Source: Rhodosorus marinus (Eukaryota; Rhodophyta; Stylonematophyceae; Stylonematales; Stylonemataceae). From it: a stretch of 64,000 nt of DNA. Positions 11,300-22,173 of this stretch are shown here, piece by piece; position 1 is the stretch's first letter; the number at the start of each line of letters is the position of its first letter. Below the pieces are notes generated by a model. That model was given only the letters and a program-made list of their open reading frames with translations, did not search any database and was not told the origin of the DNA. The translations under genes were made by a program, and so were the position numbers. The DNA lies in NCBI GenBank assembly GCA_029953675.1, contig JAMWBK010000003.1, positions 248,001 through 312,000 of the forward strand. The letters are read 5' to 3'.

Positions 11300-12074
11300 C
11301 GTACACCCAACTCCAGCTTACGCAAGATCCCCACACAGAACCTTGAAACACTCTACCCAACAGGCTCTAGAAAACGAAGACAAGCTACTAGACGAAGGAA
11401 AAACTAAGACTCTAGCCTTCTCGGAAAGAAACTGGTGGTCTACTCTTACAGCCCCTCACAGCTCTCATCGCCAACCCCCCAACCCAACCTCATTCCGTCT
11501 TCTTCAATGTCTTGTCGTCGACAGGGAGTGCATTCAGCGCCCATCAATAAGAACACGGATTGTTGATGATCGGACAGCAGTTAAAAGTTAACATTTATCA
11601 CAACTAGGAACGTAAACGATATGTCACTGCTAGAGTCTGCTCACGTACAGACACTGTTTTACACTGCCTCCCCCAATGAAGCATAGACTTGTGCGTTCTC
11701 GTACAATCTAACCGAATGAACCGCCGTGCCCTGGCGATTACTACTCTGGGGAGTTCTGGTGACTGGATATGGTTAAAAGTCAGAAACAGCTGAGACTTAT
11801 ACGAGCTTTCCCAGTCGAGAGATGATCAAGGCAAACAACTCACCCCAGAATGATGCCAGCTGCTGCTGCTCGTTGCTACCCCCACTCCCAAGTACGTTCC
11901 GAGGAGCATAAAGAAGCATAGAGGAGTAGATGACTTGATGGTGTGGGTGGAGTCGAAGGCGGATGGTCAGTTTTTCAGCAAACGAATGTGACTGTTAAAA
12001 GGTGATGATACGAGGGGATTCTATATGAATGGAGGGTCTTAGGAGGCTAAAAGTGGTATGAGTTTAGAAGAAAG
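11300..12074. other. Divergent intergenic region between helicase and PEX10
   Basis: About 775 bp between two divergent start codons, so it probably holds both promoters. Open frames seen on the plus strand at 11157-11591 run from the helicase N-terminus antisense and are not believable genes. No TATA box or other motif stands out. Confidence 0.4.
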
Positions 12075-13210
12075 ATGTTGGATGGATATGTCTGGGCTAG
12101 TGGAGCTGATATACTTCGATCAGCTCAGAAGGACCGTGAATACGTGAGTGAGCTACGGAAGCAAATTGAGGAGGCTCTCAAGGCATCTCTGCCTCCGAGG
12201 ATGTGGAGTGATACGGCTTCTGTGATGCTGGAAATGGCGTCTTCGATGTACTATTATTTGGTTACTAGCATAGCCGGGAAGCAGACCTTGGGTGAGGAAT
12301 ATTGTGATGTGTTCGAGGTTGATAGTGCGTCCAATGGGCGCTATGCACCGCCGCTGTTGTCCACTGCATCGCTGATGATTTTTCACGCTGTAGGGAAACT
12401 GGCTGTTAAAACAGCGTTAAAGGCGCTCCCCAGATCTTACGGATTGTCCGTCAGAGATGACGCCCTGAACGCTTTGGTAAGCTCGAGCTGATCGATTCAC
12501 AAAAAGAGTATGGTTTGTTCTCAAAAGTCGGCTTATCGTCATTTAAATCGCTTGTGCAGATATCTTGGATACAGAGAGCGCATCTAGCCCTGTTCTATTT
12601 GACGGGGAAATACTACGAACTGCCGAAAAGATTGGCCGGTATTCGATACCTGAGAATCGCGGCTGTCAGAAGGCTCGTACCTAGGTACCAACTCCTCGGT
12701 GTACTCCTTTCCGTTCAAGTTGTGTTGTCGGCTATGCTTCAGGTCTGGAGCATGATCCCAGGAAGTGACCATCGACGCAATTCGAAGAGCTCCCAAAAGC
12801 CTATTCTTGAGAGAGTGCCATCCGCAGAGGTGATGCTCGCGCGAAAAGACATGGCCTTGCAGTGCGCTTGAATCCTCTGAAAGTTTTCCCCATTGAACGT
12901 TGGACATCTAAAATTGTAGGATGAAGCAACGGACTCAGTGGAACAAGTTGACCCAGACGTTGAAGACGAGAAGACCTGCTCTCTGTGCTTGTCACCTTTG
13001 AAGGATCCTGCCTTAACAGAGTGTGGACATGTTTTCTGTTGGGACTGTATATCTGAATGGTGTTCTACTCAGGTATGGACACGCGCTTGAGTTTGAATAC
13101 TTGGCCTGTACCCTCACCAATTCTTTCGGTTACTCCCCATCTAGGACATCTGTCCACTCTGTAGGCAAAATATTCATTTGCATAGTCTGCTGTGCCTATA
13201 TAATTACTGA
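12075..13210 (+). CDS. PEX10: Peroxin-10, peroxisomal RING E3 ligase subunit
   Basis: PEX10 forms, with PEX2 and PEX12, the peroxisomal membrane ubiquitin ligase that marks the import receptor PEX5 for recycling. Four exons, 12075-12476, 12560-12829, 12920-13072 and 13145-13210, all in phase 0 with introns of 83, 90 and 72 nt, give about 296 aa, the typical length. The N-terminus has SAQKDREYVSELRKQ and the family's QTLGEEYCDV. Membrane-embedded helices follow (LALFYLTGKYYELPKRL, YQLLGVLLSVQVVLSAM), then a charged linker and a C-terminal C3HC4 RING with CSLC, CGHVFCWDC and CPLC; all zinc ligands are present, the last pair in exon 4. The CGHxFCWxCI signature separates PEX10 from PEX2 and PEX12. 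Confidence 0.93.
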
Positions 13211-13561
13211 CTCTTGGATAGCCACCAGCTTACCGAAGGCGTACTATCCAACGGGTTCCCTGCCACCGCCGAAGACTCAGACCAGATTAACTCTAAACTG
13301 ACAGAACTCACAGCTGCGCTTGGGTCAACGCGACGTCTTTGGATTGTTGTAGAGGTTGGTGAAGCTCATGAGTGCGACGAGGCCAAGCGTTATTCGAGGA
13401 GCCTGCTAGCGTTTAGAAAACCTCCGAGGCGGTTTCCAGGTCTCGTTTTACTACATATCAGGATAGCGCGTCCTTAATACTATACATCTTCACAATATAC
13501 AATCCTACGACTACAATTACATAGGGGTTTGCGCGGCTTTCTTCGCGCGCTGCTCACTACT
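13211..13561. other. Short convergent intergenic region
   Basis: About 350 bp between the stop codons of PEX10 (+) and the laccase-domain gene (-). An open frame on the plus strand continues past the PEX10 stop but resembles no protein; I read the interval as two 3' untranslated regions. Confidence 0.4.
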
Positions 13562-14595
13562 CTACATGACAATCAAAGCGGCCAATTGTTCCGTCTGATT
13601 ATCCACCTTGTCACCCTCGGCCTTTCGATAATGACAAAAACGAACGACAAGACCAGTCTCAGTTTCAACAACCAAATCGGTAATGAGTCGGACTTGGAGG
13701 TTGAACATGTTTCCTACCTTGAGAGCCCGCTGATCGGAAGGCGACTCTCGTTCAGGGTGGTACATGTTCGAGGTAGAGAGCATATCAATGTCATCGATTC
13801 CTCTCTGTCGAATTCGCTCGGCTACGATCTGCGGAATGTTCAAAAACCAGACGTCGCCGTCGCCGAATTTGGAACGAACGGCAAGCTTCACAACCGGCCC
13901 GGATGATCTTTTGCTATTTTGTTTCATTCAATAGGGGGGCATATTTATGCGTCAGTCAGTCCTTGTCACTGGTCGAAGACATGCCCGGCAAGATGTCAGA
14001 TTTGTGCATACCGACTGCGGGCGATGACGCTTGTCTCTGTGTAGCCCTTTGAGAAGTCATGAACGAAGAAAATCCGTCGCTTGGCCCCCCTAGCAAGCGT
14101 TTCTTCCCATGGGAAGAAAAACTTGTTCACGTATTCGGTTTCCACAGCTACTGGAAGATCGAATCGCTCGTCCGTACCTACAGCGGCGATGAGCGACCTT
14201 TTGGGAAGGTCTACAGCCTCTAAAATCAGGTTTATCAGCTGCTCAATCATACCCGCTGCAACGCTCATCAGAGTTACCTGTACACCGCACCATAGAAGAC
14301 TCAGTCTTCCAGTAACCAAACAGCCTATGTCGTGAAGGCATACGTTACACGCGGCAATCATCTGTCCTCCTTTTGTGCCAATCAGCACTGGAACACCAAC
14401 ATTACGTGGCTCTACATCCAGTCTGCTTCTGAGAGCCGCTATTCCAACTCCTCTTTCAGTAGTCCAAATCGCATCAGCTTCCCTTACAGGACTCCCTTCA
14501 CTACTGACTAGTTTCCCGGACTCAACTCTGGCGATCGTACTGCTCCCAGCTCTGGACGTGGAGAATAGCCTTCGAAATGAAAGCAGCAAAAGCAC
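13562..14595 (-). CDS. Laccase-domain (YfiH/LACC1/PgeF-like) protein, catalytic residues altered
   Basis: Proteins of this fold act as copper-independent purine-nucleoside enzymes (mammalian LACC1/FAMIN) or as peptidoglycan-editing factor PgeF in bacteria. Exons 14595-14344, 14277-14012 and 13913-13562 give about 289 aa. Matches to the family are ADAIWTTERGVGI, VPVLIG, MIAAC, GMIEQLINLIL, LIAAVGTDER, VETEYVNKFF and, near the end, WFLNIPQIVAERI. The Cys that normally precedes PVL (ADC motif) and the His of the HAGW motif are both missing: the spliced product reads IAACNVTLMSVAAGM there. The 66-nt intron 14278-14343 is a multiple of three with no stop, so an unspliced form inserting a CLHD stretch is possible. 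A presequence-like start (FRRLFSTSRAGSS) suggests an organelle location. The family call is fair; activity is doubtful. Confidence 0.68.
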
Positions 14596-15601
14596 ACAAA
14601 TAAAAACGACGGAATCAGGGCTTGGATAGGGCCGATTAGAGTTTACGGATTATGTAACGCTATTTGTGCAAGCTGGAAACCTACGTTCTACTAGGTACGT
14701 CCAGAGCCGACTCGCCTGAGTCTCCGCTGCCTTCCAGTGACAAGTAGGGGAAAAAGCTGTGTTCAACGTTTGCCTCCCTCAACTTCTCCGCTTCCTTCTC
14801 CCAGCCGTGATCAGCCCTTCGCTTCTTCTTAATCGATCCTCCTCCACGCTTCCGACCAGAGCACGATGTGTACCCTCGAAACCGATTCCTCCGGAATTGC
14901 ACAGGGAAATTAACAAACATCAAATCATCCATAGCCTTTAGATAGCTACCTATACCGTCAATCCCCACCTATGCACTCCAACATGTTGCAACCGTCGCAT
15001 CCACCTTCAAACCTTCATCCCCATCAAGCTATACTCTCCTCCCTCACCACCGGCCTAAGAGCACTGTCCCAATATTTTTTGAGAGACTCTGTCCCACATC
15101 CGCAAGAACTCTGAAGATCGACGGCTGTGGTCGTCTGTGGGTCCCTTGAGTAGAGCGCCAAGGTTTGAAGATACTTAGGAGGCTGTTAGCAGAGCCTTGG
15201 TGTACCTAGGGATGAGTTATCGCGAAGGCGACTCACGAGGCTCATGGATGGTGGGGACCCGGCTTTTGGCATGGTCAAAGTATTTGAAGTAAGGTTGTCA
15301 AGGACGGGCGCTCAAAGGAATGCGATTTGGTGGAATAGAACTCAATTCCCATTCGCTACAGCATTGACAAAAGACTAGTTCAGCTCAGACTAGAGTTTTG
15401 ATGGTTGATGCAGCTGTCCCACGTCCTGCAGTCCTTGAGATGATATTCAACGGCGAGTGTCAGCTACAGTAAGCTCAGTTTCGCCGACGCGGTTCGCTGG
15501 TCGTCTTTACTCTTTGAAGCACGTCGGAAAGGGAGATTGAGCCCGGACGATAATGCCACAACGCGCGTTAAGAAATAATGCAGAGCTAGCGGGGGGGCAC
15601 T
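14596..15601. other. Intergenic region with one small possible gene
   Basis: About 1 kb between divergent genes. Apart from the short minus-strand frame listed at 14681-14932, nothing is recognisable. The last 300 bp should contain the promoter of the gene at 15602. Confidence 0.35.
14681..14932 (-). CDS. Possible small basic protein, 83 aa
   Basis: A short open frame with an internal lysine/arginine cluster (KRGGGSIKKKRR) that would serve as a nuclear localisation signal, and an acidic serine-rich end. The frame stays open further upstream, to 14968, but only from a GTG; the first ATG is at 14932. It could equally be the last exon of a longer gene or chance. No relative is recognised. Confidence 0.3.
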   Translation of the reverse strand: MDDLMFVNFPVQFRRNRFRGYTSCSGRKRGGGSIKKKRRADHGWEKEAEKLREANVEHSFFPYLSLEGSGDSGESALDVPSRT

Positions 15602-16390
15602 ATGATAGGCAGGATGTACGCTAGCGGCAGACTAGTTAGAACTGGTCTGCGGCTGAGCTTTTGTCGAAGGCTATGCGACCGAATTGATCCAGAGGTTTTG
15701 CGTCACGCCCTGAAATCATGGGACCATGGTGATATTAGAGACTTTCAGACGCGTTTTTCGGGACTGCAGGGAGTGCAGATTAAGCTGAAAGGGCCCGTCG
15801 GACAAGGGGAGCTTCCGCCTACCGTGGAATGGAATGGATTGATCTACAAAGTTCTCGTGCAGGATAGAGATATTGAGAGAGTTGTCGACAGGTTCTTGGA
15901 TGACGTGGATGATCTAGATCTTACCATTGAGACGTCCGAGAGCAATGGAGTCGTATCCTTCACAGTCTTCCTCAGCGAAGACGAGAATGGGGACAAATTA
16001 CAGCTCGCGAGAACCACAACTCCCTTTGACGAGGAGGAGGTAGCGAAAATGAAGAAACAGTGCAGGCTAGTTGCCAAAAAGGAGATGCGAAAGCGTAATC
16101 ACAGAATTGAACGTTTGAAAGTGCTCGGACACGTGATGGAGGAAATCAAAGCGGACGATCGATTCTTGAGCAAGTACTGCCAGGACTATATGATCGACCT
16201 TTCAGATGATATGAAAATAGCCTACGTTTCCCTGAAAGTTCGTGACGATCACAACCTGCGCAAATCTACGGAAGAACATGTAGCCGAGCAAAGCTTCAAA
16301 TGGAACCAGCAAGCGTTTGCCCTGTTTTGTAAGCTTACGCGTTCGAGAAGCGCTCCCAACTTGTTCTTTGACGTTTTCGTGGATGAATAG
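15602..16390 (+). CDS. Unknown protein with a presequence-like N-terminus, 262 aa
   Basis: A single uninterrupted frame with a strong coding look, but no family I recognise. The first 25 residues are basic and hydroxylated with no acids (MIGRMYASGRLVRTGL), like a mitochondrial targeting peptide. The middle has alternating acidic and hydrophobic segments (FLDDVDDLDLTIE, SFTVFLSEDENGDK) and a long basic helix (KKEMRKRNHRIERLK). I considered the mitochondrial p32/MAM33 family because of the acidic sheets, but its conserved C-terminal helix signature is absent. A mitochondrial matrix location is inferred from the N-terminus only. Confidence 0.65.
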   Translation: MIGRMYASGRLVRTGLRLSFCRRLCDRIDPEVLRHALKSWDHGDIRDFQTRFSGLQGVQIKLKGPVGQGELPPTVEWNGLIYKVLVQDRDIERVVDRFLDDVDDLDLTIETSESNGVVSFTVFLSEDENGDKLQLARTTTPFDEEEVAKMKKQCRLVAKKEMRKRNHRIERLKVLGHVMEEIKADDRFLSKYCQDYMIDLSDDMKIAYVSLKVRDDHNLRKSTEEHVAEQSFKWNQQAFALFCKLTRSRSAPNLFFDVFVDE

Positions 16391-18779
16391 TGATTGACAC
16401 AAGCGGTCACTTGGAAATCATATCTGAAGCGATCCACGATAAGTAGTGTGGTTGACAGACCCTGGACTACTCAACTTTGTCAAATTGCATGGAAAAGTTT
16501 TCTTCATAGGACTGACTCGTGGGCCCTTGAGGAGACCATGCTTGAACGAGGATTCTAGTTGTTGAGCATGTTCACAGGATGAGTTTCGGCAGACCTCTAG
16601 TTAGACCTCTAGGCTGCGATCGTCTACAGTGAATGCCTGATACTCTTCAGAAATGGAACCACGATCGTTCGTATTCTATGTTCGGGCGTTTGGTTTTAGT
16701 ATATTTCAAGATAATGGGCTCGCGCTGGTTCCCGAGTTTTTTTAGTTAACTGAGAAATTTGCAATCAGCTGCGCTGTGCTGTGCACCCGCTCTGGATCTG
16801 CGACAAGCCGTGTCTCTAGCCGAAGACGAGCGCATCGGGGTTCGATTGCTTTCGTGACGTGTGCGTGACATCACCAAGTATATAAAGGACAGCTGGATCC
16901 ATTGCCAGGAGCGTGAAAAGTTTTTCTACTTATCATTAGACGGAAATGCCGGTTATCCATGCACGTTATGCTATTCTTCTAATTCGATCTCAAGCTTACA
17001 ATTTGCGACGGGCAATCAGTTCCAGTGTGTCCAATGCTACCCTAGTCATCCATATCCTTCCAAGGCCAAACGAAGCCCTGCCCTCACCACAAGCTACCGA
17101 ATAGCAACTCCTTAGAACAGAAGTCACCTACTCGGCACACAAATGGACAGCCGTGCGTGACTGCTCTTATGGCGTTGCTTTCACAAAATACATGTTTTGC
17201 TATTAAAATCCATCACATCCTCAAAAAAGAAAGAAATATATCATTATTCTTCATTATTTATTTGAATAGCGCTATAAACAAGAAAAGTGTCAATAATATA
17301 GTTGCATAAACAAATATGAAAAAAAATTCATATAAAAATTTCGAGGGGTAGGGTATATTCCTTTTTTTCCGAGAGTAAAATTCCTTTTGTCAAATATTTT
17401 CCTTGCTTTTCTGAGCCTTTCAACCAATTGAAACGAAACTTGAACGGGAGTCCCTTTTTTTTTTTTGCGTTCCTTTTCGCAAGGAGCTGACGAAGTTGTA
17501 TTTCAACTGTCCCAGAAAGTATGTTCTCTAATATCATTGAAGACAAATACGAAAAACGAAAAGGATTCGTTTTATATGGTTTTGGGGGGCGGGGGGGGGG
17601 GGAGGCGGGAGTAGGAAATCGCGGTTGGTTGACACTGGTCGACGGTAGTCAGAGTCTGCGTATGTTGTTGACTGTGAAGCACATTTTTTCGGTTCAGGAA
17701 ATATTGATTATATATAGATCAATATGAAACAACTCTATCCAATTAGGACTTTTCTTGAAGAATTCTGATTGATATACCGTCAGGTAGAAGACAAGTTTGA
17801 AAACCGTAATATACTATACATTTACGTTTATGTGTGTTCAGTTTCTATTATATGGTTTATTTTTCCTCATCCTACAGCGTATCTACCCTACTAAACACTA
17901 CTAGGCCCATTCGTCAAACTTCAGATTGCTTAGATGGCTTGGACGACCTATGTTTTTTCTTCTAAGTTCTGATGGTGCATGGCCAATACTACAATTTCGA
18001 CGTATTGTAGAACCAAAATGGTTTTGTACTCCGAAATTTCCAGATTTGGAGAGGATGGTGTTAAAATATGAATAGTTGAAATATGTAGCCATTGGTGGGG
18101 ACCTAATGGCACAGTATGCCAACTTATGGATGATATTAATATTGCATAATAAAGAAAAATACGTCTAAATTAAATAGGTCCTTATAAGTCATCCAAATTC
18201 AGTTCCGACAGTTTTGAAGAATTCTAAGGGCGCAACCCCCACGGAACCCATGTTGGAAAACCGCAATTGCGTGTATTTATTTACTTAAGTTTTACTTAGA
18301 CAACAATAGATGGCTTTTTTACCCCCTGAGATAGATCATCGATTTTTGGCCACGTACGTTGTAAGTATGAATATAACAGATAATTTTGTATTAAAATATT
18401 GACTAGACGGTTTATCAGGTGGTGACGCCTAAGATAATCGAGAAAAAAGAGTCCAACGCCATAGTTGATTATTTATTTTTTTTCACATGTTCAAGAAAAT
18501 CTTTGCGTACGTGCTCATTTTCACGATGTGACCTCAGAAAGTTGGGTTCCGGGGAGGGATGAGAACAGTTCGGGCGAAGGTGGGGGATGTCAACCTACCT
18601 GGATAAAGGGAGCGAGCGGATAGATTGTGATTTTGGGTAAGGTACAGCGGTTATAGGCTGTTAGTGAGGGGGATAGTTTATTGAGAGAAAGTGGTTTGTG
18701 ATTTAGACGGCCAGCTGTAGAAGCTGATAATTCGGTTCTGGGAAAGAGTGAGAGAGTAGCGGCTTGAGGTTGTTGAACG
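16391..18779. other. Gene-poor AT-rich interval
   Basis: About 2.4 kb with no credible gene. The centre (about 17150-18520) is markedly AT-rich with homopolymer runs, including a G-rich tract at 17584-17609. Short frames such as the minus-strand one at 17901-18122 resemble nothing known. It may hold decayed repeats or a replication or attachment region, but the sequence alone does not show which. Confidence 0.4.
17584..17609 (+). repeat. Poly-G tract, G-quadruplex candidate
   Basis: Six G, one C, twelve G, then AGGCGGG within 26 bases, embedded in an AT-rich setting. Such a run can form a G-quadruplex on the plus strand; it is also a typical site of length error in sequencing. Confidence 0.5.
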
Positions 18780-21700
18780 ATGGGGGGTGGTTCGCCGCCG
18801 GTTCCGGATAGTGATGACCGGGGCAGTCCCAGCCGAACGAATGGGTTCGCAGAAGACTCGTTTGTGTCAGGGTACAATACGAATGGTGATAGTATGAGAG
18901 TCCCTTTCGCATCGGGTAGTAATTCGGGAATGGCCAGCTCCAGAACAACAAGGTCGATTTTCGGCACAAGGCTGGCGTTGAACTTGTTGGGTCTTGCAGA
19001 AGAGGCGGAGGCAGCCGAAAACGCTAGACCCCACGAAGAGAAGGGAATGGTCAATGGAATTCAGGAGCAGGAGACGCTTGAGCGGACTACGCAAGAATTT
19101 ACAGATGAGGTTTCTCAGGTTCGACGCTCCTCATGATCCTGTCTATATGATTTTTTTCAATGCTTAGCAAGCGGACAGAGCTGTGAGAGAAAGGTTTGTG
19201 TCTGGGCCAGAATATCAGTGCTCTGTCATCTGAAAAAGAGTATTTCCTTGTGCTTCGTATCATACGCAGGTTGATCTTACGAAGCTCTCGCTGGAAGATT
19301 TGATGCGTGAGGTTGGATGGTGGCGCACGATGAAGATAAAGACGCAGAAATTCGCCAAAGACAATTGGCCGCTTTTCATTTTCTGTGGTTTGTGCGGCCT
19401 CGCGTTGATGTTTCTTGGCATTTTCGCATTTGATCCACTGAGCTGGCAGGCATGGATGGCATTTGCCATCGTTATTTTGTTACTCGCGCTGCTGATGAAG
19501 AGCACAATTCCGACTCAGGTTTCCATGCTGTTAGCAGTGACGGCCATGCTTGCATTCAAAATCGTTACACCCTCGCAGGCCCTCGTAGGGTTCAGCAACG
19601 ACGGAGTTGCATCTGTGGCAGTACTGTTTGCTGTAGCTGAAGGAGTTCAGCGTACGAGTATGCTGAGACCTGTTTTCAGGTATGAGACTCTGCTGGTCAG
19701 GGAGAACAGTTCAGCCCAACTGTTTCCCCATGTCTATCAAGGAAAGTATAACACCAACAGCTTGTGACTCCCTTTTTGCTGTAGGTTTCTCCTGGGCAAA
19801 CCAAAGAAGCTGATTTGGGCTTTGATACGACTCACTCTACCAGTGGCGTTAGTGTCCGCGTTCCTAAACAATACGCCGGTTATCGCGATGATGATTCCCA
19901 TTGTCAAGACTTGGTCCAGACGTGCGGGTTTCTCTGCGTCGAAGCTGTTGATGCCTCTGAACGACGCTGCTCTGTTAGGTGGTACAGTGACGCTGTTGGG
20001 AACTTCGACCAACCTTGTGGTGAAGGGTCTCGCGGACCAAGCTAACCTCGAATTCAATGGAGAGCCGGTATGGTCTTGTTCTAGGAGCGAACAAACTCGA
20101 ACTCACTGTATGTCGCATTGTAGCCGGCCAATACTCAGCATCTTGCACGTTGCGTCTCAACATCAGGTCGAATTGAACATTTTCGGAATCACCCCGGTCG
20201 GGCTTCCCACACTTTGTATCGGATTGGTTTACATTTACCTGATGTCGAACATCCTTATTAAGGACCGGACGGAGTCAGTCACGGATGTCATGAACAATCC
20301 GAAAGAATACACTGTGGCTTTAAAGGTTGAGGCGAAGAGTCCAATTGTAGGGGAAACGCTTCTCGAGGCCGGTCTCCGACAGCTTCACGGTCTCTACCTA
20401 GTAGAACTGACTCGCGATTCGGGTGACGTTATTCCTGCACCTGACCCTGAGACCACGGTATGTTGATTCGAACCATCGCCCTGGGCGGTTGCTGCATGAC
20501 AAGCGTGTGCTCCTGGACTAGTTTGCAAACTCACTTGTCCTTTATCTTTCCCGCAGCTTGAGGCGAATGATATCTTACTGTTTGCCGGAGTTGTGGACAC
20601 TGTGACAGAACTTTACCATATTCCCGGACTTGTCCCCGCTACTGCGCAGACAAACAAGATCAAGGCCATGAGGCACAAGCGAAGGCTCTACGAGGTTGTC
20701 ATTAATCCCGCCTCTTTCCTTGTTGGGTGAGTTTTGGTTCTAGAAAGCGTACTTCCAACTATCTGGTTCCCGAGGTCGAAGCTGATGACAAATTTCAATC
20801 TGGACTGCATACATAGGCTTTCGGTGAAGGAGTCTAAGTTCAGGTCAAAGTTCAAGGCTGCTATCATTGCAGTCCATAGACAAGGAGAGCATGTCAAAGA
20901 GAAAATTGCGGACATTGTCCTCAAGGGTGGAGACACGTTGCTGATTGAGGCGAGCGAGGAGTTTGTTGAGCTCCACGAGAACGACTCGAACTTTGCATTG
21001 CTGAACGAAGTAGGTTGATATTCTCAGCAACTTCAGGGTGCGAATCCGCCAGTATCGATTCTAACCCCGCCCGTTCACTGTTTAGGTCAGCGGCTCTCAG
21101 CCACCAAGAGAGGACAGGTTTCATATGCTGATATGCGCCTTCCTAGTAATCACTATGATCGCGATTGTCACGGCAAACCTGATGAACCTGCTTACGATGG
21201 CGTTGATAACGTCGTTCTTGCTGATATTCACAAGATGCATGACCATGGCAAACGCGGCGAGCTCCGTATCCATACCAGTCATTATGACAATTGCTCTGTC
21301 TTTTGGAGTGTCTGTTGGTCTGGCGGTAAGTTTCACGGGCAGCACGTTTTTCGACCATGACTTGAGCTCAGCGAGTTTTGGGGGCTAACCTCTTTGATTG
21401 TATTGTAGAATACTGGAGGTGCTACACAGCTTGCAAATTTCATCGTCAGTGTTTTCTCGCCGATAGGCACCATTGGAGTGCTCTTCGGTATTTACATTGG
21501 CACAGTTCTCCTGTCGTCTGTGATCACAAACAACGCTGCAGTCGCTCTAATGTTTCCGATTGTTGCCGACCCGGAAACGGGAATTATCGTGCAGCAAAAT
21601 CTGAACCCTTACGCCGCACTTTACACAATGATGCTTGCCGCGAGCGCGTCCTTGTCAACGCCAATTGGATATCAGACAAATCTCATGGTTCACGGTCCTG

Positions 21701-21804
21701 GAGGATATACATTCGTGGATTGGGTCAAGTTTGGTGTCCCTCTGCAGATTCTGCTGTGCGCAACGAGTGTACCCCTTTGCAACGTAATCTGGCCCTCGGG
21801 CTAG
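18780..21804 (+). CDS. SLC13/DASS-type transporter with TrkA-C domains (algal SAC1/SLT-like)
   Basis: Proteins with this layout, known from algae and bacteria, are sodium/sulfate or other anion transporters and sensors of the plasma membrane. Nine exons (18780-19118, 19168-19182, 19270-19679, 19785-20067, 20167-20457, 20557-20726, 20817-21009, 21086-21325, 21409-21804) join in frame to about 778 aa. A hydrophilic N-terminus leads to membrane helices, the first SLC13-like half motif SAFLNNTPVIAMMIPIV and GTSTNLVVKG, then two cytosolic TrkA-C-like regions (about residues 330-500; VEAKSPIVGETLLEAGLR and SKFRSKFKAAIIAVHRQGE), and the second half with NTGGATQLANF, SVITNNAAVALMFPI and STPIGYQTNLMVHGPGGY. 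Both inverted NTP/NNA hairpins are intact. Exon 2 is only 15 nt and follows a weak GTTCGA donor, so the N-terminal junction is uncertain. Substrate is not shown; sulfate is an inference. Confidence 0.87.
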
Positions 21805-22173
21805 ACGAGGATCGATCGGGCGATAGACTGGAATGAATTGCTGTACCGGGATAGCTATTCGAGAAGGCAAAGCCTGGGGTTGAGATAAGACTATTGAGCC
21901 AATTCTAGCTGAACGAAATGTTAAATATTTTGCTTAGAAGAGGAGAACTTCACTATTGGTTCGCATCCCCGAGCGGGTAGGATTTGTCGGAGGTATTAAA
22001 ACAACTTTGGAAGTAGCAAAACCCAAAGAATAGAGGATTTCTCTTGGGACGATACAGTGACTCTCCACGCGACGGGACCCGGCTCCCGGACGGAACTATG
22101 CCTTCGGCTCGCTGGATTTCGTTTAACGTTCTTTGTGCTCTTGTGAAAATCGTATTCCATGCCACTTTCTTGG
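21805..22173. other. Convergent intergenic region
   Basis: About 370 bp between the stop codons of the transporter (+) and the FANCE-like gene (-). Nothing recognisable; probably the two 3' untranslated regions. Confidence 0.4.

Noticed and set aside
10715-11407. 230-codon plus-strand frame opposite the helicase N-terminus
   Set aside because: Antisense of the helicase exon; no motif and unlikely composition.
15602-16390. Assignment of the unknown gene to the mitochondrial p32/MAM33 family
   Set aside because: Acidic strands are similar in style, but the conserved C-terminal helix signature of the family is absent.
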